From assembly GCA_910577815.1 (NCBI GenBank), contig CAJTNO010000001.1, forward strand, positions 1 through 64,000: a DNA stretch of 64,000 nucleotides, in the 5' to 3' direction. The translations under genes were made by a program, and so were the position numbers. The notes beneath the pieces were generated by a model. That model was not told the origin of the DNA. It searched no databases and was given only the letters and a program-made list of their open reading frames with translations. Origin of the DNA: an uncultured Christensenella sp. (GTDB lineage Bacteria > Bacillota > Clostridia > Christensenellales > CAG-917). Below are positions 1 to 10,650 of this stretch, one piece after another (the stretch's first letter is position 1; every line of letters begins with the position of its first letter).

Positions 1-14
1 AATTTTTTGTTCAT
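1..14 (-). CDS. 5' end of a possible lipoprotein gene cut by the window edge
   Basis: Only the first codons are present. On the minus strand a GGAGG site (20-24) lies 5 bases before an ATG at 14, followed by codons for MNKK. The first 16 bases around this start are identical to the start of the lipoprotein gene beginning at 888, so this is probably a paralogue with the same signal peptide. It would be the last gene seen of the surface-protein operon. Nothing can be said about the rest. Confidence 0.55.
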
Positions 15-48
15 TTGTGCCTCCGCTATTCTTCTTTTGTATAGTACT

Positions 49-888
49 TTAGTCTTCTGTAACAAATATTGTCAGTATATTGCTCTTTACTTCGGGGTCG
101 CGCTCGTTATATGCCTGTACGCGGATTATGTCTCCGACTTGCGCATTTTCTGTAGCTTTTAAATGCGTTCCATCTAATTTTGCAATTTCGGCTGCCTCAC
201 TCGCAGACAGTGTTTTTCCGTCACGAATAACTTCTAATATCGAAACAGATATCTCTCTAAATGATGTGTTTTCAGGTAAAGTTCTATCAAATATATACTG
301 TGTCGCACCGATTTTTATTGTATTTTCATCTCTAATAAGACGTATCTCTAAACTCTCAGCTTTCACACGATTGCGCACTACGTGCAGGTTGAATTCCTGT
401 CTAATATTATATTCTACATTTTCCGCTATTAAAGTTAGTATTCCGTCAAATTCTATATAGCTACTGCTGGGATAAACCCCCCAACTATTTTCATATCTGG
501 GACTTATTCTTTCATCAGTTGCCGAACATTCAATTCCGCGTACAAGTCCTGTTTCTTTTACCTGCATAGTCTGCATATCGGTTATCTTATAATTTATAGA
601 AAATATGGTTTGTTCTTCTTGCGGACAAATATAAATATCCTTTTCTTCTGTCAAATAATACTCTATGCGTTCATACTGCGCTTTGTAAAGCTTTTTAATA
701 CCCTGCCTGCCGGACTTATCCCAGCCTATAAATTTATACCCGGTATGCGGCTGTACGCGGACATATTCGTCTACTTCGCCATATTCGCCGGCGTCATATA
801 CAATGTTACCGTTACACGCCGTAAACGATATAGCGCACATAACGGTTATTATCACGAGTACCAATGCCATTACTAATTTTTTGTTCAT
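49..888 (-). CDS. Lipoprotein with C-terminal Ig-like domain
   Basis: This 279-residue protein begins with a lipoprotein signal peptide: basic MNKK, a hydrophobic stretch, then a lipobox ending at Cys25 (FTAC). It is therefore predicted to be anchored to the outer face of the membrane. Residues about 180-279 resemble a bacterial Ig-like (BIG2-type) repeat and match the style of the repeats in the giant neighbour: an entry strand, a KLDGTHLKATENAQVGD segment, and an SNILTIFV ending. A GYKFIGWDKSG segment near residue 50 recalls InlB-type surface repeats. The start has an AGGAG site. It lies 23 bp after the giant gene in the same operon. Function unknown; a cell-surface partner of the large proteins is an inference. 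Confidence 0.8.
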   Translation of the reverse strand: MNKKLVMALVLVIITVMCAISFTACNGNIVYDAGEYGEVDEYVRVQPHTGYKFIGWDKSGRQGIKKLYKAQYERIEYYLTEEKDIYICPQEEQTIFSINYKITDMQTMQVKETGLVRGIECSATDERISPRYENSWGVYPSSSYIEFDGILTLIAENVEYNIRQEFNLHVVRNRVKAESLEIRLIRDENTIKIGATQYIFDRTLPENTSFREISVSILEVIRDGKTLSASEAAEIAKLDGTHLKATENAQVGDIIRVQAYNERDPEVKSNILTIFVTED

Positions 889-911
889 TTTTATGCTCCT
901 ATATTATATTT

Positions 912-3900
912 TTAAACATCTTTTTTGCCTACGTAGCCGCCATAGCCAAACATATGCACTTTGCCTTTACCAAGCGCGCCTACGTCATAGCTGCCGTGCG
1001 TACCCAAGGCGCCCGGCTCAACCTCGCCGGATAGATAATGTCCGACAATGGAGCCTGCCTTTAGGGCGCCGTTTATCAAGCCCTCAAATGATATGTTTGA
1101 ATATTGGTTGCAGCCTAAAACCTTGCCATTTTCAAAGTTATAACCTACTATGCCTCCTATCGACTTGTCTGCCTTATAAACCATAACCAAATTGCCAAAG
1201 TTACTGCAATTTCTTACCTCGCCGCAGTTATAAGCCGCAATACCGCCTATGTTGCCGCAGCTTCTTATCGTAGCGGCATTTTTGCAGTTGATAATTTTGC
1301 CCTCTGTTTTGTTAAATGCAATCAGACCGCCTATAAAAGCGCCTTTCCTTTCTACGTTAATGTTGCCGCTTCTTATTTGTACATTTTCAATGGTGCCGTG
1401 GTTGGCGTGAGCAAGAAAACCGAAATAGAGCGACTTGCCCAGATGCTGCTTTTCGGAATACATATTGACGTTTTCCAATATCAGATTTCTTACCCTTGCG
1501 TTTGGCATTATTTTGGTAAATATACCCCAATACGCGTCATTTTTAAGTACAACGTTATTCATATAGAAATTCACGTTATATATTTTACATCCATTGCCGT
1601 TAAAATCCGCCTTTATGTCACCTAAGTTATACTGTGTGACGTCTTGCATATTCAGATTTTTTATAAGACGGATTTCGCCAGCGTCGTTTGTAAATTCGTG
1701 CAGACGCTTAAACTGTTCCACGTTGGCTATAAAACGTCTTTCAAGTCCTCTAATCTGATTATCTCTTACCTGCAATTCATTACCGTTGTAATACTGTATA
1801 TGGTCATAATGTATATCCGCAATTTTATCCACCTTATCATTTATTATAAACAATATTTTCCCGCCTAAAATCACAGCGTTTTCTTCGGATGACAGTTTAT
1901 AGTCAGGCTTGAGGTAAGTTCTCGGCTTCCCTGACGAATAACCAAATATCAAATTTTCGCTCAGGTCGTGAATATAATGGCGAGGATGATTATCACCAAT
2001 GCCTTGTTTGTGTTCCGAACCTTGTTCATTTTCAATCAAATCAACGATACGAATATAAATTAGCACCTTAAAGCTCTGATTTCCGTCAACATATTCGAAT
2101 ACTAATTTTAATAGTTTATTTGCTCTGTAGCTATCCGTAGCTTTATCGCTTACACTTATATAAAACTCACCGACGACAGACTCATTGGATGCCTCGATTT
2201 TATTTCCTGTATGAGCATACAGCAACACATCAGTTGAAATTATATTAGTTAAAGTCCACTTCTGTCCCAAATCCTTGCGTTGGTCGCCGAGAGTAAGCTT
2301 AACGGCATAACCTCTCCTCAAATCCGCATAAACCTTTTGTTTTTGTATTTCAACCGGACCTTCGCCGTATCTCACCTGATAGCTTATCTGATAATCCTTA
2401 CCGCTGTCTACATAAGCTATGCCTGTCTTTTCGTCAAACTTTCCGTCCCTTCCAAATTCAAATTCGTCTGATTCGTTTACAGGATTTACGCGCAGCGTAA
2501 ACGTATATAGCGGCCGTCTGTCCGCACCGTGGTCGGGGTTGTGCAGCTCTATTACAAACTCCGTACCCGTGTTGTACCACTTTTCAAACTTAATCTTAAT
2601 GATATTGCAAAACTCGTTTTCCTTATCCACGCTGAAGGTAACCTGCGGCGGAGTTTTGCCCTTAAGCAAATCATCGCCGCTGCTATCTACGGTTATATTC
2701 TCTTGTCCGCTTAAAATGCTGTTGTTTTCAAGCTTTGCATTGTTTACAAGCACGAGGGGATTTGTTGTAAACGAGCCGTTGTTTATACTGAAACGGAAGG
2801 TAAATTCATTTCCGTTAGAGCCTGCGTTTCTATCCACCTCGAGCACGCCGTTATCGGTCATTTTAAATGATTTATTTGTTGCGTCATAGCCTCCCAGATA
2901 CTGTACGGTCTTTACGCCTACATAAATATGGAAGGTAAACTCCTTGCTTAGCACCGTGCCGTTTTGTTGGTCAAGCAATATTCTCATTTTAAAATAGTCG
3001 TTGCCGCGCTTAAGCTTGCCTATAATGCTGTTTATATCGCGTACGGTAAAGCCGTTTTCGTTTACGGTTATAAAGTCCGTGCTGCTGTACTCAAGCGTAA
3101 ATCTATCGTCAAATGTCACGTTTTTAAAATAGTTATTTGACAACTCGTCGTCAAAATACAGTTTATTTACGCTTATCGTATCGCCGGGATTTATATAAGC
3201 TCCCTTATACACGTTTAAATTACCTAAAAATTCATCGCCGTCAAAAATAGTAGCAAACTTATCGCCTCGCTTATTCAACGAGGAGATATTCGCGCCCGCA
3301 ATCACGTCCGCATATATAGCGGCTATTTTGAAGCTGATTTCCTCCCTTACCTGCGGATTGCGCTGTGACTGCGCGATAATAGTTATTACCTCTCCCACCT
3401 CGGCGCTCTTAAATACGTTTAACCTCGCATAATAGTACTGTCCGTCAAACCGTCTGTTTTCAGCAGAAGCTACGTTTGAAATATACGTTTCGCCCCTGCG
3501 CGCGCTGAAAGTAATGCCCTTATACGACGCGTCGCCGTTTACTGCCGCGCGTATCGCAAAGCCGTAATCCACATTGGGATTGACCGTATATTCTCCCGAT
3601 TTATCCGACTTGCGTATCTTCTCCGCCGCCGCAGGCTCCAGCGAAAGCGTAAGCTTGGTTACGGGGCGCTCGATAACCTCAAACCGCCATACGTTTGACA
3701 CTACGCCGTCCGCTATCGCGCAAACGATAAAGCGCGGCGTGCTCGTCAGCACTGTAAGATTATTGTCCACGCTTACGGTATTTCCGTCTATACTTACGCC
3801 CCAAGGCGCGTCTGTAAAATTGCCGCGGTTATCCGCAAATCTGTATTCCGTCTGTCCGTTGCTTGCAAACGCAGGGAATATCGATGTGCTGAGCGTTGCG

Positions 3901-6900
3901 TCTTCTCCAAGCCTTATACTTGTTTTATTTGACATCAGTGCAACCGACTTTACGGGGATATGCACTGCTACTTTGCGTATTTGCGACGTTATATCCGCAT
4001 TATCCGCGCCTTTAGGCACTGCCACTATACAGATTTCAGCGTTAGGCACAAATATATTGTCGTTTATTATCAGCTTGTCGTTATCTATTATCGCATACGG
4101 ACTGCTTGCGCAGATTTTTTCGCCGTCCCAAAAACGGAATTCTACCGATTTGTCTGTAGCATTCGCGTTTGTTTCCGCCTGCAGGTCTATTTCGTCGCCG
4201 CACAACGCCGTGACGTCGCCGCCTATCATAGTTATGTCCGTAACAGGCACGACTATCTGCAATGACAGCGCTTCGCTTCTTATGCCGTCCGCGTAAGCTA
4301 TAACCTCCACGACTATATCACCGCGCACTATCAACTGCGCGGGATTTACAGTCAGTTCGCCGCTGACGGAATCTATATACGCATAATTTCTACCCTCGCC
4401 GACGATAGAATACGTAATAAGCTTTTCCGTCGCGTTTTCCGGATACGCTGTCGCTGTTACCTTAACCTTTGACATAGGCGAAATTTTATTTACATCTCCG
4501 TCCACCGAAATTTCTACGCGCTCCACGGCCACTTTAACGACGGTAACCGTAAGATATTCTATGCTGTCCACGCCGTCGGCGCTCGCCGTTATCTGTATTA
4601 CGCCTCCAAGCGGAGCTTTTTCACTCACTTTAAGTATATTTCCGTCTATACTTGCCAAATCCATTCCCGACGATATTCTGTAGCTAATCGCTCCGTCGGT
4701 GGCGTTCGCAGGCAACGTATACGCGCGCAACGCCATACTTCCGCCCACCGATACGTTGCAATTCAGATTTTCATTTTCAAATTCTACAGCGAGTACCGAT
4801 ATCTTGGTTATCCTTATGCGCAAAATATTGCTTACTACTCCGTCCGCAGTTGCCACAATCTCTATAATTTCGCCAATATAACTTTCATCGGACGCAACCG
4901 TAAGCAATCCGTTTTCAATCCTGCCAAGATGCGGCTTGTCCATTGAATACTCGATATTCCTGTTTGTCGCATACTCGGGATATACTGTCGCGCCAAGCAA
5001 TATCGAACTGCCAAGCTCAACGTTTCCGTTGGAAGTCATATGTGTGTACAGCTCCACCCTTTCGACAGGCACTTTAATATCCACGTAAAACGGCTTGCTT
5101 ACTATATCGCCGATTTCCGCGACAACCGCTATGCGCGCGTCGGAAATTCCGATATGATTATTTACGCTGAGTATTCCGTTATTTATTGTACCATACTCCG
5201 TGCCCTCCGCAAAGCGAAAATTTACCGGCAATATAGAATTGTCCGTAGGATACAGCCTATATCCGAGCACAAGCTTACCGCCCGCGTTTACATTAGCCGT
5301 CGGAGCCGTCACCTCAATCTTTTTTGCGGGTATACGGAAAGTAACCGTATTGCTTTTTACGCCGTCAACCGTTACGCATACGCTTATTGCCGCGCCTATC
5401 GGAGCGTTTTCGTTTACGGTAAGCAATCCGGTATATTCTATTGTAGCCCACTCCGCTCCCGATACAATAGAGAATTCGGGCGCAAAAAACGTCGCATTTG
5501 CAGGCTCGACAGCCGTTTTTAACAGCAGTTGACCATTAGGCACTGTTTCGTAATTGTCATTCTGTTCAAACAGTCTGACGCTTTCCGTAGCAATCTTGTC
5601 CACAACAAAACGGTAGTTTTTCGAGTTTAAATTATCGTATCTCGCCGAAATCCTGAACTCATATCCTATAGGCGCGTTTTCCGACACGTGCAAAACGCCC
5701 GAATCATCTATAGTTACGTACTCGTTACCCACGTCCTTTAAAATCTGAATTTTATTTAAAACCGTAGCGTCGGCAGGTTCCGCAGTGGCTATTAAACTCA
5801 TAGACTGTCCTTGATTGAGCCGCGTCCGCTCTCCCAATTCGTCAAAATTACGATTTTTTATCTTAAGCGTATCTATAGGCACCTGAATTATCATCATTTT
5901 ATAATTCAAATCCACCGTTTTTCCGTTATCGTCCGCCGATATAGTTAAGTCTATTGCTTGTCCGAACGCTCCTATGTCGTTAACAACCTTAAGAACATTC
6001 TTTCCGTCCTTCTTTACAACCTGCGCCAATTCCGGTGTGTTGACCGTAACGGTCGGCACGCCGCCCTCCTTATTAAATGTAGCGTTTAATGGATATGCAA
6101 ACACCTCAAACGGAAGCTCCTGTCCTACCACTACGGTCGTTTGCCTGTTCTGCGGCACAAATGCAACCTGCTCCACAGGACGGCGTACCACCGTCAAAAC
6201 CAACGGATTGCTCGTTATTCCGTCGTGAATTGCAGTTCCGCGCACAGTCACGGTATCGCCAATCGATACCAAATCGGAGGTTATCAGCTTACCTACAAGG
6301 CGATTGTAATTTTTGTCAAACCATACGTATTTTTCTATATCCGCAACGCTTACAGCCTTGCCGTTATGTATGAATTGCTCTACCTCATAGCGCATATCCT
6401 TATAAGACGCATATTCCGGAGTTAATTTGGCATAAACGCACGCCTCTCCCGCGGAATAAATCTCATCGGACGCGGCAGTTAATTGCACCTTTTCCACCGG
6501 AACGGGCTTTTTTGTAACCTCTATTAAGGCAGCGTCATCCTCATTGTACTGATTACCGTACTCATCTACTGCGATAACAGCTATTAAATCATCAATTTCG
6601 GGATTAAAACAGTCATTTACTCCAATCACTCCCGTAGAATCTATTCTGGTTCCCTTGCCAAAAACATATTTTAATCTCGTGAACGGAATAGGAGTATACG
6701 TTACTTCTCTCGTTTTAAGGTCTATATCTCTTCTGAACACTCTCGGAAGGTTTGTCTGATATTCGTCATAGTTCATCGTAATATTTGCATTGGTATTATC
6801 GCCATACAACTCTACAAACTCTCTTCCAAAAGGCAACCTATCCTTAAAAGGTTTATTTGCGGCTACTTCATCTTTATATAAACCCTCTAACTTGTCCTCG

Positions 6901-9041
6901 AATATAAGGCTGTAGTGGTGCGAAGGTTTTTCCTCTCCGGTTTCGTATACGGACCATTTCTTTTCATACGAATACTTTACGGACAAATCTATCTCCACCA
7001 ACTTAAGGTCTATAGACAAACCTGCTTTTATGGTTATACCAAAATATCCGCCGAAATCAAAATGTGCTTTACCTACATATGCAACGTTTTTATTAAAGTA
7101 GTACGCATCGCTTCCAAGCAACTTTCCGCTACCGTCGTCCGCCTTAAAAATACTGTCTTCCTCCGGGACATAATCGCCAAAGAAAATTCCTCCGTATCCC
7201 TCAAGCGACAAGTATGCTCCACCGCTTGTCGTTACCGAACAATAAAATACCTTTGCCAGTGTAAATTTTATTTCGAGTCCTACTCCTAATTTGACGTTTA
7301 AACTGCCTTTTACGGTAGCGGACGCGCCAAATGTAATTTTTTCGTTTTCATAACTGGTCGTTCCGTCGCCTTTAGTTACTTCAACTCTTTCTTTAACAGA
7401 TTTAACAGTAAATTTCCCTTCAAAAGCCACCGTAAGTCCAACGCTGATTTGCACGCCTAAACGTATATGTATAGAGCATCCGTTCGGAAAAGGTATGGCG
7501 ACAACTGCTATAGGGATAATACTTGAATCCAAGTTCTGCTGTCCCTGTTGATAACAGTCCATATATTTCTCCAATTCATCTAAAACATACTTCTTAGCCT
7601 TTTCCGTATTATCGGCAAAATTTTTTTTACCTTTTTCGCTTAAACTACTAATAAATTCATCAACTGTTTCTGGTATATTTTTAACATCCTCGGTTTTATT
7701 AGTAAGTAAATTTAAAAAATCGTCATTTCCATTATTTACCACTTCCAACGATTGCAACCACCAAGCTACTTTAGTATTGAATTCGGGACACATAGGACTT
7801 TTAATTATTTTACACGCATCAAAAAACTTAAGCATCTGTTTCTTTTCAAGGTTTTTCTTTTGCTCCTCAAATAAATCCGTAACTTCTTTTGAAAAGTCTA
7901 TACTTATTTGGACGGTTTGCGATATCTTGGTGCGCGTACCCGTCGAATAAATATTTTCATTTGCATTTATATTAGTAAAAGGCTCAATGGCAGCGCTGAA
8001 CTCGCTTGTAAAGGTCACTACCGCACCAATCTTTTTTATATCCCACTTAAGAGAAAGACTTACCGTAACCTCGAAAGGATTAAATGATATTTTTTTTATT
8101 TTAAACTTTATATCGAAAGGCAGCTTTAAATCCAGATTAAAGTCAAGGGACTCCGACCCTCCTTTACTTTTTGAAGCTGAAATCTCACTTGCGGGAATCC
8201 CTTCCTCCATAGCCGCAACCGCAAAGCCTACGGACCTTACGGATTCGCTGTTTAAAATTTGTTCTTTTATTTCTTCCTCCGAAAAGAAAGTTACGTTTTC
8301 CTCCGTAGGATTTTGTGTTCCGTAAATCTCAACCTTATCGTAAACCTCATCCAGACTCGGACGCGAAAATTTTAAAGAAATGACCTCGCCGTTATCGGCA
8401 TTTATCTCCTCTATTTTAAAAGCCGCCTCGCCTAACCCGTCCTCGGGGTCCGGTAAAAGCAATATGTCGCCCACATTATAAGTTCTACCGCTCTCCTTTA
8501 CCATCTCGATGGTTTTTTCGGATTCGGATATAAAAATAACCTTTTGTTCCGGTACGCTGTTCAACTCCTGTTTTGCGCTGATGTCCTTGACGTCTTCCTT
8601 TGCCGTAGCAAACATAACGCTGCTTTGCGCGGCAATATTATCTTCTTTAAATTTGGCGTTTTTAAGCTCTATAGTATAATACTGTCCCTTTTTGTATAGA
8701 GTGTCGGGCGGCAATATCGTATAAAAGTCTTTTTGCTTTTCTATACCTACATCTATCCCCGTCCCCTGACTGTCGGTAACCTTAACAAACTGCGATAAAT
8801 TGTTGACATTTATATCTTTATCGGAAGTTATATCCACAGTAAAATCCTGAGGCAAATTGTTTAGCATTTCCACTTTTTCGGAAGTCTGCTCCGCCATAGG
8901 CGTAAACGCGTTTACTTCGGCTACATTTGTTTGGAAAAACGGCATTAAGATTGCAAACAGCAACGTAAGCACCAATACCGCAACCAAAATAAACATTATC
9001 AACTTATTATTTTTTGAAAGCAACAATTTAGTCCTTTGCAT
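912..9041 (-). CDS. Giant cell-surface protein with about eleven Ig-like repeats and C-terminal GLUG-like repeats
   Basis: A 2709-residue exported protein. An N-terminal membrane segment (about residues 14-36) is followed by an SbsA-like Ig domain (about 60-150), a long beta-rich region (about 290-760), about eleven tandem BIG2-like Ig repeats of 90-100 residues (about 850-1905), further beta-rich domains, and a C-terminal stretch (about 2440-2709) with GLUG-type repeats such as GNIGGIAAYNCGEVRNCSN. The Ig repeats recur with PVERVEL-type entry strands, ENAPIG motifs and DGVxSN endings. No LPxTG sorting signal is seen, so retention probably relies on the N-terminal segment or on partners. Its GAGGT ribosome site lies inside the end of the preceding gene, and the two genes overlap by 14 bp, which suggests translational coupling. 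Such architectures usually serve adhesion or surface-layer roles; the ligand is unknown. Confidence 0.85.
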   Translation of the reverse strand: MQRTKLLLSKNNKLIMFILVAVLVLTLLFAILMPFFQTNVAEVNAFTPMAEQTSEKVEMLNNLPQDFTVDITSDKDINVNNLSQFVKVTDSQGTGIDVGIEKQKDFYTILPPDTLYKKGQYYTIELKNAKFKEDNIAAQSSVMFATAKEDVKDISAKQELNSVPEQKVIFISESEKTIEMVKESGRTYNVGDILLLPDPEDGLGEAAFKIEEINADNGEVISLKFSRPSLDEVYDKVEIYGTQNPTEENVTFFSEEEIKEQILNSESVRSVGFAVAAMEEGIPASEISASKSKGGSESLDFNLDLKLPFDIKFKIKKISFNPFEVTVSLSLKWDIKKIGAVVTFTSEFSAAIEPFTNINANENIYSTGTRTKISQTVQISIDFSKEVTDLFEEQKKNLEKKQMLKFFDACKIIKSPMCPEFNTKVAWWLQSLEVVNNGNDDFLNLLTNKTEDVKNIPETVDEFISSLSEKGKKNFADNTEKAKKYVLDELEKYMDCYQQGQQNLDSSIIPIAVVAIPFPNGCSIHIRLGVQISVGLTVAFEGKFTVKSVKERVEVTKGDGTTSYENEKITFGASATVKGSLNVKLGVGLEIKFTLAKVFYCSVTTSGGAYLSLEGYGGIFFGDYVPEEDSIFKADDGSGKLLGSDAYYFNKNVAYVGKAHFDFGGYFGITIKAGLSIDLKLVEIDLSVKYSYEKKWSVYETGEEKPSHHYSLIFEDKLEGLYKDEVAANKPFKDRLPFGREFVELYGDNTNANITMNYDEYQTNLPRVFRRDIDLKTREVTYTPIPFTRLKYVFGKGTRIDSTGVIGVNDCFNPEIDDLIAVIAVDEYGNQYNEDDAALIEVTKKPVPVEKVQLTAASDEIYSAGEACVYAKLTPEYASYKDMRYEVEQFIHNGKAVSVADIEKYVWFDKNYNRLVGKLITSDLVSIGDTVTVRGTAIHDGITSNPLVLTVVRRPVEQVAFVPQNRQTTVVVGQELPFEVFAYPLNATFNKEGGVPTVTVNTPELAQVVKKDGKNVLKVVNDIGAFGQAIDLTISADDNGKTVDLNYKMMIIQVPIDTLKIKNRNFDELGERTRLNQGQSMSLIATAEPADATVLNKIQILKDVGNEYVTIDDSGVLHVSENAPIGYEFRISARYDNLNSKNYRFVVDKIATESVRLFEQNDNYETVPNGQLLLKTAVEPANATFFAPEFSIVSGAEWATIEYTGLLTVNENAPIGAAISVCVTVDGVKSNTVTFRIPAKKIEVTAPTANVNAGGKLVLGYRLYPTDNSILPVNFRFAEGTEYGTINNGILSVNNHIGISDARIAVVAEIGDIVSKPFYVDIKVPVERVELYTHMTSNGNVELGSSILLGATVYPEYATNRNIEYSMDKPHLGRIENGLLTVASDESYIGEIIEIVATADGVVSNILRIRITKISVLAVEFENENLNCNVSVGGSMALRAYTLPANATDGAISYRISSGMDLASIDGNILKVSEKAPLGGVIQITASADGVDSIEYLTVTVVKVAVERVEISVDGDVNKISPMSKVKVTATAYPENATEKLITYSIVGEGRNYAYIDSVSGELTVNPAQLIVRGDIVVEVIAYADGIRSEALSLQIVVPVTDITMIGGDVTALCGDEIDLQAETNANATDKSVEFRFWDGEKICASSPYAIIDNDKLIINDNIFVPNAEICIVAVPKGADNADITSQIRKVAVHIPVKSVALMSNKTSIRLGEDATLSTSIFPAFASNGQTEYRFADNRGNFTDAPWGVSIDGNTVSVDNNLTVLTSTPRFIVCAIADGVVSNVWRFEVIERPVTKLTLSLEPAAAEKIRKSDKSGEYTVNPNVDYGFAIRAAVNGDASYKGITFSARRGETYISNVASAENRRFDGQYYYARLNVFKSAEVGEVITIIAQSQRNPQVREEISFKIAAIYADVIAGANISSLNKRGDKFATIFDGDEFLGNLNVYKGAYINPGDTISVNKLYFDDELSNNYFKNVTFDDRFTLEYSSTDFITVNENGFTVRDINSIIGKLKRGNDYFKMRILLDQQNGTVLSKEFTFHIYVGVKTVQYLGGYDATNKSFKMTDNGVLEVDRNAGSNGNEFTFRFSINNGSFTTNPLVLVNNAKLENNSILSGQENITVDSSGDDLLKGKTPPQVTFSVDKENEFCNIIKIKFEKWYNTGTEFVIELHNPDHGADRRPLYTFTLRVNPVNESDEFEFGRDGKFDEKTGIAYVDSGKDYQISYQVRYGEGPVEIQKQKVYADLRRGYAVKLTLGDQRKDLGQKWTLTNIISTDVLLYAHTGNKIEASNESVVGEFYISVSDKATDSYRANKLLKLVFEYVDGNQSFKVLIYIRIVDLIENEQGSEHKQGIGDNHPRHYIHDLSENLIFGYSSGKPRTYLKPDYKLSSEENAVILGGKILFIINDKVDKIADIHYDHIQYYNGNELQVRDNQIRGLERRFIANVEQFKRLHEFTNDAGEIRLIKNLNMQDVTQYNLGDIKADFNGNGCKIYNVNFYMNNVVLKNDAYWGIFTKIMPNARVRNLILENVNMYSEKQHLGKSLYFGFLAHANHGTIENVQIRSGNINVERKGAFIGGLIAFNKTEGKIINCKNAATIRSCGNIGGIAAYNCGEVRNCSNFGNLVMVYKADKSIGGIVGYNFENGKVLGCNQYSNISFEGLINGALKAGSIVGHYLSGEVEPGALGTHGSYDVGALGKGKVHMFGYGGYVGKKDV

Positions 9042-10650
9042 TTTTACCTCTCGCTTTTCTATTCAGATATATAATCGTAAATACTACGGCGGCAGCGACA
9101 ATAATACCCCCTGCAACCGACAATGCAATTCCCCAGCCCGGGAATTGTTTTTCCTTTCCGAATACTGCATAAACGGTTAAACGGTCGCCCTCGGATACCT
9201 GCGTTGATATCCGATATCCGTACACACCGTCGCTACCGTCCAAAATTAAAGCGTCATCGCTGTTGAAGCGCACGCGTACTTCCTGCAATTCGCAATTATC
9301 CTGCGGTGTAGCGGTAATGACCACGGCTTCGTTTGCGTCATAATAATTTTTGTCTGTTTTAACGCTTCCGTAGCCCTCGACAACAACCTTAACCTCCACC
9401 TTAAATCGGAATTGTATTTTTATGCTTGTATTTTCCTGTATAAAAAGATTTAAAGTGTCCTTTGCGATTTCCGAGGATTTTTCATCGCCGTTCACCGTTA
9501 AGCTTTCTACGCTCATTTTGTCGGAAGGAATTTTCAACGCAAGCTTTTCATCTTTATAAAATCTTGACTTTTCTAAAATCTGACTTCCGCCCACATACTT
9601 GGAGTTGGTAGTAACGTCAACTATCAAATGCCTGATTTTCGGATGCACGCATAACGCATTCAAATACCATATGTTTTTAAAATCCAGATTGAAATTGGCG
9701 TCCGTGATAAATCCGAATTTAGAAAGTGAATAAACGCCCTTGTCCCCGCCCTGAGCAACGCAAGGATAATCGTCAAGCGCGTATCCGTTATAAACCTCCA
9801 CCTCGTCGGATTTTATCCCTATAAATCCGCCTATTCGCGTCAAACCGTCGCCGTCGTCAACCGTAGCAGTCGCAAATGCAATCGAGTTTTTAATACTGCC
9901 CGACATCGTCACAGAATCCGCAACGCCCACTAGACCGCCGATTACCTTGCCTGTCAATTCGGCGTTGGCATATGTATTATCGATGTCGGCGGAAACCGAA
10001 TTGCCTACCAATCCGCCAATGCGATTACCTCCCACCTTACCTTCAAAATCACTGTTAGACGCCGAACCTCGCAACCTTCCTGCCAGACCGCCTGCAAAAT
10101 CCTTGGCGTAAACCGTTCCCCTCGCAGTCACGTTATCCATAGAACCAACCATATCAGCCGCTATAATTCCTGCATATTGTCCGCCGACAACAGCATAGCC
10201 TTCACTTGCATTTTCGGTTGCTACGTTTAAATTAAAAATCGTCAAAGCGCAAGCGGAAAATAACCCCGCGCCGTCCAAATCAGGTCTGTCTATTTTCAGG
10301 TTTAAAATACTGTATCCGTTCCCGTTTAACCTTCCTGTATTATTTAAAGCGCTAATCGGCGCCCATCCGTATTCGTTATCTGAAACCTTTTTATGCCAGC
10401 TCGTATCTGTTGCAAGGTCTATGTCGTTATAAAGCACAAAATCCTTGTGTGCATTTTCAGGCAAAGCAATACTGTACAAATCCGCAGCCGTTTTAATTAC
10501 GACTATCTCCGACTCGGATTTTGCGGCATAGGCATTCCCGATATCTGAAAATAGCAAAAAACTGACAACAACTAAAACAGTCACTGCCATAAGTAACATA
10601 AAAATTATTTTAAATTGTTTTTTCTCATTAACTATTGGTATAAACCCCAT
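9028..10650 (-). CDS. Membrane-anchored GLUG-repeat surface protein
   Basis: A 540-residue protein with an N-terminal signal or membrane segment (about 14-36, ending near GNAYA), GLUG-type repeats (about 150-290, for example GGLVGNSVSADIDNTYANAE), an InlB-like/divergent beta domain (about 425-495, VEGYGSVKTDKNYYDANEA), and a C-terminal transmembrane helix (about 505-530) followed by a basic tail, RKARGKNAKD. This is the classic layout of a Gram-positive protein held by a C-terminal membrane anchor. It is the first gene of the surface operon and overlaps the next gene by 14 bp. No Shine-Dalgarno sequence is visible before the ATG at 10650, so the start is less certain than the rest. Probable role: scaffold or adhesin acting with the giant protein. 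Confidence 0.8.
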   Translation of the reverse strand: MGFIPIVNEKKQFKIIFMLLMAVTVLVVVSFLLFSDIGNAYAAKSESEIVVIKTAADLYSIALPENAHKDFVLYNDIDLATDTSWHKKVSDNEYGWAPISALNNTGRLNGNGYSILNLKIDRPDLDGAGLFSACALTIFNLNVATENASEGYAVVGGQYAGIIAADMVGSMDNVTARGTVYAKDFAGGLAGRLRGSASNSDFEGKVGGNRIGGLVGNSVSADIDNTYANAELTGKVIGGLVGVADSVTMSGSIKNSIAFATATVDDGDGLTRIGGFIGIKSDEVEVYNGYALDDYPCVAQGGDKGVYSLSKFGFITDANFNLDFKNIWYLNALCVHPKIRHLIVDVTTNSKYVGGSQILEKSRFYKDEKLALKIPSDKMSVESLTVNGDEKSSEIAKDTLNLFIQENTSIKIQFRFKVEVKVVVEGYGSVKTDKNYYDANEAVVITATPQDNCELQEVRVRFNSDDALILDGSDGVYGYRISTQVSEGDRLTVYAVFGKEKQFPGWGIALSVAGGIIVAAAVVFTIIYLNRKARGKNAKD

